From the NCBI GenBank assembly GCA_002429595.1, contig DJAM01000137.1, positions 1 through 5,477 on the forward strand: a stretch of DNA of 5,477 nt. Direction: 5' to 3'. This document shows positions 1-5,477 of the stretch, piece by piece. This DNA is from Coxiellaceae bacterium UBA6002 (lineage in GTDB: Bacteria; Pseudomonadota; Gammaproteobacteria; UBA6002). The translations under genes were made by a program, and so were the position numbers. Position 1 is the first letter of the stretch, and each line of letters starts with the position of its first letter. The notes under the pieces were generated by a model, which worked only from the letters and a program-made list of their open reading frames with translations, was not told where the DNA came from and searched no databases.

Positions 1-312
1 ATTATTATCTTCAAGTGCAATTACCCTGCAGTCTTTTACCCTTGGACTGCTCCTTAGTACATGCTCAATCTCTCCTAGCTCAATTCTAAAGCCTCGGATC
101 TTCACTTGCTCATCACAGCGACCTAGATACTCAATGTTCCCATCTGGCAGATAACGGACTAAATCGCCTGTGCGGTACAGACGAAGGTTGTCACCTCGTA
201 ATCGCTCTTCTTCCGTTGCAAAAGGATTAGGAATAAAACGAGATTCTGTTAGTTCTGGACGGTTCAAATAGCCTCGTGCTAAACCTACGCCTCCTACATA
301 CAACTCACCAAC
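1..312 (-). repeat. Long direct repeat, copy in A2 (motifs A6-A8)
   Basis: This stretch matches 4549-4860 without gaps at an offset of 4548 bases (1516 codons). By hand I count about 31 mismatches in the first 300 bases, so about 90% identity; 61-180 versus 4609-4728 differ at only 8 of 120, nearly all synonymous. Identity falls away just past base 312 towards the A2 pocket. The repeat also reaches the window edge, so it may continue beyond base 1. Confidence 0.9.
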
Positions 313-3300
313 AACGCCTAAGGGTGCTAAGTTCTGGTCAGCGTTCAGAATATAGAATCTTGTGTTTGCTATCGGCCTACCGATTGGAGGCGTATTTCTT
401 TGCTCAAAAGTTGGGTTTACATGGAAAAAACTAGCATCTGCAGCTACTTCAGACGATCCATAAAAGTTGAGCAAATTGATATGGGGGAATTTCTTAAGAA
501 ATCTATTTACAGTATTTTTGTTTAGAGTCTCTCCACTAACAACAACTAGCAATAGATTTTTAAATTTATCGTTGTCAAAGTTAATTAATTCTTCGAGAAA
601 AGATGGAACAAGTACAAGACGTGTAATCTTGTTTATAGATATACTTTGGGCAAAATCAATGGGATCTTTGATTGTCCTTTCTGGAAATACTATTAAAGGA
701 ATGCCAGCAATTAATGGACAAAAGAATTCAGCTATAGAATCCACAAAGTTAATCGATGTTTTATGACAACAAATTTCTCCTTTTCTATAAGGAAAGGATT
801 TCTGATACCAGGCTAAACGATTAACCATCGCCCTGTGCTCACCCATTACACCTTTGGGCTTACCCGTAGAACCTGAGGTATAAATGACATAAGCAAGATT
901 CCTAGGGCCATTCGTTGAGGAGAGATTATTCTTCGGCGCTTCATTGATTTCCCTTTCGCTGTCAATAAAAACATTTTTTACTTTGTTTTTCGCAAATACT
1001 TTTTCAAAACAAGATTCAGTTACTAAAAAGCTGACATTAGAATCTTCTAACATAAACTCCAACCTATCCTGAGGATAGCTCGGATCTAAGGGCACATATG
1101 CTGCGCCTGCTTTTAATATCCCTAGTAACCCAACGATTAACTGCAACGAACGTCTAACGCTCAACCCTACTAATGACTCAGTCTTAACCCCAATATTTTG
1201 CAGATAGTGGGCAAGTTGATTAGCTTTCTCATTAAGTTGCTTATACGTTAAATACAGATCCTCGAAATGGACTGCAATTTGATTAGGTGACTTTTCTGCC
1301 TGCTCTTCGAAGAGCTGGTGCAGTGTTCTATCTTCTTTGAAGGGTTGCCACGTTCTGTTGAAGTTTTCTAATAAATAATTCAGTTCTCGGGGTGAGATGA
1401 AATTAATCTCTTTTATAGGTGCAAAAAATTTTTCAGGAATCACCTTTAGTAACTGTACAAAGTTATCTGCCACATGCTTGATCATTTCTTCGCTAAATTC
1501 ATCAGCGTGAAACATGAACCTGAAACTAAGAGCTTGGTTAGGGATAACTACCAAAGTGAGAGGAACGTCAACTTTCTCGAGTCCCTCAAGGGGAACAACT
1601 TTTAGGTTTAAATCTGCTAGTTCAAAATCATCGACTGGATAATTCTCAAAAATAAATAAAGTATCAAATAGAGATTTATTAAAACGCACTAGCTTTTGAA
1701 TGTCAGCTAGACCTAGATATCCATAATTAATTACTTCAAGCATAATAGCTTGAATTTCAGTACATAGTTGAATAACTGACTTTCTACTGGAAACATTCAC
1801 TCGTAAGGGCAGAGTATTAATAAACAGCCCGATACGCTCTTCAATATTTTTTATCGGAGAATTACGTCCTGAAACGACATTACCGAAAACAACATCCTCT
1901 TCATGGTTATAATTTTTTAATAAAATACTCCAAGCGGCTTGCAACAAAGTATTCAGTGTAAAATGATTTTTCTGCGCAATAATCTTTAAAGCAGATGTTT
2001 CTGCTGCGGTAATAGAGATTGTGAAACTAGCATGCAACCGATCTTTTCGCGCAGGAGAATTTTTTATTATATTTAATCGACTAAGGCTTGATAGCTCGCT
2101 TAATTGCTCTTTCCAAAAGTATACTGCTAATCTTTTATCTTGCCGACTCAACCAGTTTATATATTCATGGTAAGGATAAGACTGCCTATTTAAACATGGC
2201 CTTGTTTGCACTAATGCCTTATATGTTTCGAATACCTGCTTTAAAACTAAACCCTGCGACCATCCATCAAGAATTAAATGATGAGTTGTAATAACCAACC
2301 GATAGTTAAATGCTTGTATTTTTATTAGAAGAAGGCGCATTAGAGGTGGTTGTTTTAGATCGAACGGCTTCCTTCTCTCTTGAAATATAATTTTCTCAAG
2401 ATCTGCTTTAGAATTGGTTGAAGTATTCAGATCAAAGTAAGTCCAAGATAGATGAATATTTTTTTGAACAAACTGAATTGGGTCAACAAAATTTTCTTGT
2501 AAGAACCCTGTTCTGAAAACCTCATGACTTTCAGTAACTTTTTGCCAAGCTTCTTTTAATAAATGAGGATCCCAGTTCCCTTTTAGTTTTAAGTTACTTT
2601 CAACTACGTACTCATTACTAGTTGTAAGGAGTGACTGAAAAAATAGCCCAGACTGTAGAGGAGATAGAGGATATAAATCTTCTAATGATGTGCCGTTATT
2701 TTTGACTACCTTTTTTAGTTTTTCTAGCTGCAGTTGAGAGATATCTGCCAATCTAAAAGTAGAAATTTGCTTCTCTTGAAAGTTATCAACACTACAACAA
2801 TGTGAAATAACTTTTTTTAAGTTTTCGATATACCTCGAAGAGATTTGAATAATAGTTTCTTGATTGAAAGAATTTGGATCGTATTCCCAAACCATTTTCA
2901 ATATGTTATCTATGAGAACGCTATTTATACTAAGCTGCAGATTTTCCTTATTTTCTCCTGATACAGAATCTTTTAGTGGCATTTGCGATTGATACCATCC
3001 TGTCTTTTCAGACTCAGGTTCACTGCCGAAAGCGCCTAAATAGTTGAAAAGTACTTGCGGCTTGGATTTCTGCTGTAGAATTGTTTTAGCAGAAAGATTT
3101 AAGTATTTAAGTAATGCGTATGAAAAACCTTTACGTGGAATTTGTCTTAATTGCTCCTTAACTTGCTTGATGGCATCTCCGAGTGAATCTGACTTAATCT
3201 CTACATAAACAGGAAAAAGAGAAGTAAACCAGCCAATTGTCCGTGTTAAATCAATGGCATTATCAATCTCTTCTCGCCCATGACCTTCAAGCCAAAAGTG

Positions 3301-5477
3301 CAGCCCTTTATCTAAACTCATTGGAATGAGAGTTAACGCCAATGCTGTGATCAATAAGTCGTTTATCTCTGTCTGATAAGCTTTTGGCGCTTGATGAAGA
3401 AGGTTAACAATCCATTCCTTATCTAATGAGATTTCTATAGGCTGATTGTCGGTGACTGTTGCGATAGTATCCCTTTTAAGTCCTTTCGGTTCACTTTCAC
3501 TTGTCCAATATCTAATTTCTGCTTCCAGTGAAGGTGAACTTGAAAATTCAATCAGCTTATTTGACCAATCCTTATAAGAAGTCGTTTTGCCTGGTAGACT
3601 ACGCTCTAAATATGCTGTTGCTAAATCATCAAATAATATTCGCCATGAAACACCGTCTATAATCAAGTGATGGGCTATTATCGCCAACCATTGTTCATCT
3701 AAATGTTCTACTAAAACGGCTTTAAATAATTTACCTTTTTTTATGTCAAAACTTCTTTGCCTAGAACTAGAAATTGCGTTAATAGAAGTATCAAAATCTT
3801 TTGATGGGTCGATCTTTATAGCTTCAAGAATTGGTTCATTGTTATAAGCTTCTATTTCTTGTTTCCAATTTCCTTCATCTTTCCAAAACCGTAATCGTAG
3901 AGCATCATGGTGTTTGACAACTGTCTGCAAGGCATTTTCTAACTTCTGAGGTATTAATCTTTCTTTTATTTTGATTAGCCAACCTTGATTAAAATGATTT
4001 ATATTGGCTAGATTCTTTTCAAAAAACCATTGTTGGATAGGGGTAAGTGGAACTGCTCCAAAAACTTCATAACTAATTTTGTTTATCTTGCTTTCATGTT
4101 GCTTAATTACTCTACTCAAGCTGATAATTGTAGGGTGTTCAAATAAATCTTTTACTCTTACATTGAATCCCTCAAGTCTCATTTTCGAAATGATACGAAT
4201 AGCTTGAATTGAATCTCCTCCTTTATGGAAGAAGTTATCGTGTCTGCCTACGGGCTGTTTCAAAATTTCTGACCAAATCGCTATTATTTTTTCCTCAACA
4301 ACATTCTGGGGAAGGTCCGTAAAAATAATTTTGGCTTCATTATCGGGGAGTGGAACCGGCAGCTTCTTTCTATCCAACTTACCATTTGGATTTAGCGGAA
4401 ACTTGTCGATAAAGATCACGGCGCTTGGAACCATGTATTCGGGCAATTTTTGGCTTGCTAGCTTTTGTAATTCTCTAATGACCTCGGCTTGTTGTTCTTC
4501 AGCATGCTCTTTATCGGCAGCAATTACATATGCCACTAATCGTTTCTGATTATTATCTTCAAGTGCAATCACCCTGCAGTCTTTTATCTTGGAAATGCTT
4601 CTTAGCACATGTTCAATCTCTCCTAACTCAATCCTAAAGCCTCGGATCTTCACTTGCTCATCACAGCGACCTAAATACTCAATGTTCCCATCTGGCAGAT
4701 AACGGACTAAATCACCTGTGCGATATAAACGAAGGTTTTCACCTCGCAATTGCTCTTCTTCTGTCACAAAAGGATTTGGAATAAACCTCGACTCTGTTAG
4801 CTCGGGACGGTTCAAATAGCCTCGCGCTAAACCAACGCCTCCTACATACAACTCACCAATAACTCCCATTGGAACAGGCTGCCGGCTTTCATCTAGTATG
4901 TAGACCTTAACATTTGACATCGGCCTACCTATCGTTCGAGCCGGATGCTTGCCATCGTATGCTAACGAACTAACGCATACCGTACATTCTGTTGGACCAT
5001 AGGCATTCCTTACCATTAGCCTTTGACCCCACCGGCTTAAACTTTCAGCATCTGGCGCTTCTCCTGCTACTACTACCGTTCGTAAGTCATAGACATCTTT
5101 GAATAAGCTAAAAACTAATGGTGGCAGCGTCGCTACTGTGATCTTGTGACGCGCTATATATTCTTCAAGCAAACTAACATCCTGCCGTTCCTTATCGGAA
5201 ACAACGTAGAGTCTAGCTCCTTGGGTTAAGGCGATGACCCATTCGGATACTGCTGCATCAAAACTAAAGGAAGCAAAATGAAGCGCACGGCTCTCAGGGA
5301 TTACGTTAAAGTCAGTCGCTTGCGCTTTGGCTAAATTACATACACCTTGATGCTCGATCATCACACCTTTGGGCTTACCTGTAGAGCCAGAGGTATATAT
5401 GACGTAGGCAAGATTCTTAGGACTACTTAAAGGAGAGGGATTATTCTTTGGTGCTGTGGTTATTCCCATTTCATTAT
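1..5477 (-). CDS. Non-ribosomal peptide synthetase, internal fragment (A-PCP-E-C-A), partial at both ends
   Basis: This is a cytosolic multimodular enzyme that selects amino acids, loads them onto carrier domains as thioesters and joins them without a ribosome. I translated the full minus frame by hand: 1825 codons with no stop or frameshift, entering at 5475 and leaving at base 1. Domain order is A1 (residues 1-378), PCP1 (385-455), E (472-905), C (932-1360) and A2 (1385-1825). Every domain has its family core motifs, so the gene looks intact and functional within the window. The true start, the first half of A1, the end of A2 with its carrier, and any thioesterase lie outside. The arrangement is one epimerizing elongation or loading module followed by a D-donor-accepting module. 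Codon and base composition vary sharply between domains (see findings). Family assignment is certain; the product and gene name are not known. Confidence 0.98.
848..907 (-). repeat. Short direct repeat, copy in A2 (motif A3 region)
   Basis: This matches 5363-5422 at about 52 of 60 bases, at an offset of 4515 (1505 codons). It encodes the NLAYVIYTSGSTGKPKG region. A conserved APKNN element lies just before it in both copies. The offset differs by 11 codons from that of the long repeat, so the A2 segment between the two repeat blocks is 11 residues longer than that of A1. Confidence 0.75.
1396..2682 (-). other. Condensation domain C, D-donor/L-acceptor (DCL) type
   Basis: This domain forms the peptide bond between the D residue on PCP1 and the amino acid loaded by the next module. 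It spans about residues 932-1360. Motifs are C1 LYPLSPLQSGLFF (934-946), C2 region ESHEVFRTGF (982-991), C3 HHLILDGWS (1065-1073, catalytic second His 1066), C4 YFWKEQL (1119-1125), C5 IGLFINTLPLRV (1215-1226), C6 LFIFENYP (1273-1280) and C7 FMFHAD (1320-1325). The YPLSPLQ..LF form of C1 is typical of C domains that follow E domains and take a D-configured donor, which agrees with its place here. The linker to A2 contains the usual LLENFNRTW segment (1368-1376). If the A2 prediction holds, the acceptor is a beta-amino acid, not a normal L-alpha one. Catalytic residues are intact. Confidence 0.95.
2761..4062 (-). other. Epimerization domain E (L- to D-aminoacyl/peptidyl on PCP1)
   Basis: This domain converts the L residue carried on PCP1 to a mixture from which the D form is used by the next C domain. 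It spans about residues 472-905, normal for the family (about 430 residues). Motifs in order are E1 LTPIQQWFF (477-485), the active-site HHLIIDGVSW (602-611, second His 603), E4 EGHGRE (730-735, Glu730 being the second catalytic residue), E5 RTIGWFTSLFPV (745-756), the IPRKGFSY region near 774-781, and E7 FNYLG (810-814). EGHGRE and RTIGWFT separate it from ordinary condensation domains. It sits between PCP1 and the C domain, followed by a charged, helix-like linker (about 906-931) containing QLQLEKLKKVVK. Sampled DNA is about 25-33% GC. All key residues are present, so it should be active. Confidence 0.96.
4111..4323 (-). other. Peptidyl carrier protein PCP1 (thiolation domain)
   Basis: This small carrier domain (about residues 385-455) holds the activated amino acid on a 4'-phosphopantetheine arm. 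It follows the A1 domain after a short linker containing a Pro-rich LPVPLP stretch. The core motif reads DNFFHKGGDSI, with the attachment serine at residue 422. Asp rather than His before the Ser (GGDS, not GGHS) is characteristic of carriers placed before epimerization domains, and an E domain does follow. The helix after the site (IQAIRIISKM) and the later DLFEHPTI segment are normal for the family. The arm must be added by a phosphopantetheinyl transferase encoded elsewhere. Confidence 0.95.
4210..4212 (-). other. Phosphopantetheine attachment serine of PCP1
   Basis: The codon is TCA on the coding strand and encodes Ser422 within GGDSI. It is the invariant serine modified by 4'-phosphopantetheine in carrier domains. 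It is assigned by motif position alone. Confidence 0.95.
4549..4860 (-). repeat. Long direct repeat, copy in A1 (motifs A6-A8)
   Basis: Partner of 1-312. It covers the coding region from the GELYVGG motif through RGFRIELGEIE to the ALEDNN segment. The encoded proteins differ at about 8 of 104 positions. Sampled GC is high for the window (53% at 4801-4860). Shared synonymous bases, beyond what protein constraint requires, point to a recent duplication or gene conversion. Confidence 0.9.
5363..5422 (-). repeat. Short direct repeat, copy in A1 (motif A3 region)
   Basis: Partner of 848-907. It encodes the nucleotide-binding A3 loop of A1. Protein constraint explains part of the match, but several synonymous positions also agree. 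Confidence 0.75.

Larger units (their letters stand above)
1..1323 (-). other. Adenylation domain A2 (N-terminal bulk; end cut off), predicted beta-amino acid (beta-alanine-like)
   Basis: This domain activates the acceptor amino acid of the second module. It runs from about residue 1385 to the window end at 1825. Motifs are A1 LTYKQLN (1409-1415), A2 LKAGAAYVPLDP (1454-1465), A3 YTSGSTGKPKG (1512-1522), A4 region NFVDSIAEFF (1576-1585), A5 NFYGSSE (1670-1676), A6 GELYVGGVGLARGYL, A7 YRTGDL (1767-1772) and A8 beginning GRCDEQVKIRG. A9 and A10, with the catalytic Lys, are beyond the window. Aligned pocket residues are V1578, D1579, A1582, V1621, V1645, S1647, F1671, A1679 and D1680 (VDAVVSFAD). 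Normally the first is Asp, which binds the alpha-amino group; here Val takes that place and Asp follows. This agrees with the beta-alanine code VDWVISLADK as I recall it. The substrate is therefore predicted to be beta-alanine or a substituted beta-amino acid; the exact identity is uncertain. Confidence 0.92.
4342..5475 (-). other. Adenylation domain A1 (C-terminal about three quarters), predicted L-tyrosine
   Basis: This domain activates an amino acid as its AMP ester and transfers it to PCP1. The window picks it up just before core motif A3. Visible motifs are A3 YTSGSTGKPKG (residues 27-37), A4 region FDAAVSEW (72-79), A5 NAYGPTE (157-163), A6 GELYVGGVGLARGYL (207-221), A7 YRTGDL (251-256), A8 beginning GRCDEQVKIRG (269-279), and A10 NPNGKLDR with the catalytic Lys at 366. 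Pocket residues aligned to the GrsA phenylalanine domain are D73, A74, S77, T116, V135, A137, A158, V166, C167 and K366, giving DASTVAAVCK. From memory this is a tabulated tyrosine code and is close to the GrsA Phe code DAWTIAAICK, so an aromatic residue is likely and Tyr is favoured. Motifs A1 and A2 lie upstream, outside the window. GC is about 46% across the pocket, above the C and E domains. Confidence 0.93.

Noticed and set aside
467..766. Plus-strand open frame of 99 codons
   Set aside because: It lies opposite the A2 pocket-coding region (A4 and A5 motifs), which is certain on the minus strand. Its protein shows no recognisable domain, and it is a shadow of the NRPS frame.
2088..2291. 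Plus-strand open frame of 67 codons
   Set aside because: It is antisense to the C3 motif region of the C domain. There is no family resemblance and no supporting ribosome binding site that I could find.
2811..2820. Run of seven T (A7 on the coding strand) as a possible frameshift or slippage site
   Set aside because: The NRPS frame continues unchanged on both sides, in the poorly conserved end of the E domain. Nothing suggests programmed slippage.
2761..4062. Reading the first condensation-like domain as an ordinary C domain
   Set aside because: EGHGRE and RTIGWFT are epimerization motifs, the domain follows a GGDSI carrier, and a separate complete C domain comes directly after it.
4331..4549. 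Plus-strand open frame of 72 codons with a Ser/Ala-rich, membrane-like sequence
   Set aside because: It is antisense to the A10 region of A1. The Ser/Ala/Leu richness follows from the reverse complement of the coding strand.
1..4860. Direct repeats as a mobile element or CRISPR array
   Set aside because: There are only two copies, 4.5 kb apart. Both are in frame within matching A-domain motifs, with no terminal inverted repeats, transposase or spacer pattern.

Overview
The whole window lies inside one gene: a non-ribosomal peptide synthetase (NRPS) read on the minus strand. One reading frame stays open from base 5475 to base 1 (1825 codons, no stop) and runs off both ends, so neither the start nor the stop codon is present. 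There is no intergenic DNA, no second gene, no RNA gene, and no promoter or terminator to call. Residue numbers below count from the first complete codon (5473-5475 = residue 1).

Domain order in the direction of translation (high to low coordinate) is: adenylation domain A1, lacking its N-terminal part (5475 to about 4342); peptidyl carrier protein PCP1 (about 4323-4111); epimerization domain E (about 4062-2761); condensation domain C of the D-donor type (about 2682-1396); adenylation domain A2 (about 1323-1), cut just before its last motif. This is the end of one epimerizing module followed by most of the next.

How the parts work together (inference from motifs): A1 carries the ten-residue specificity code DASTVAAVCK, which I recall as a published tyrosine code. 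PCP1 has the GGDSI phosphopantetheine site typical of carriers that feed an E domain. The E domain has all its main catalytic motifs, and the C domain after it has the D-donor type N-terminal motif. A2 has an unusual code, VDAVVSFAD (tenth residue outside the window), with the usual first Asp replaced by Val and an Asp moved one place along. This resembles the beta-alanine code VDWVISLADK, so a beta-amino acid is predicted. The window would then add -D-Tyr-(beta-amino acid)- to a growing peptide. No known product is recognised.

Base composition is low and uneven. Hand counts give about 25-33% GC in sampled E and C segments and 29% in the A2 substrate pocket, but about 46% in the A1 pocket and in the last part of A2. 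That last part of A2 (1-312) is about 90% identical to the matching part of A1 (4549-4860). This mosaic suggests recombination or gene conversion between adenylation domains. The organism is an AT-rich bacterium. A low-GC gammaproteobacterium is a reasonable guess from the style of the A-domain motifs, but the sequence does not prove it.
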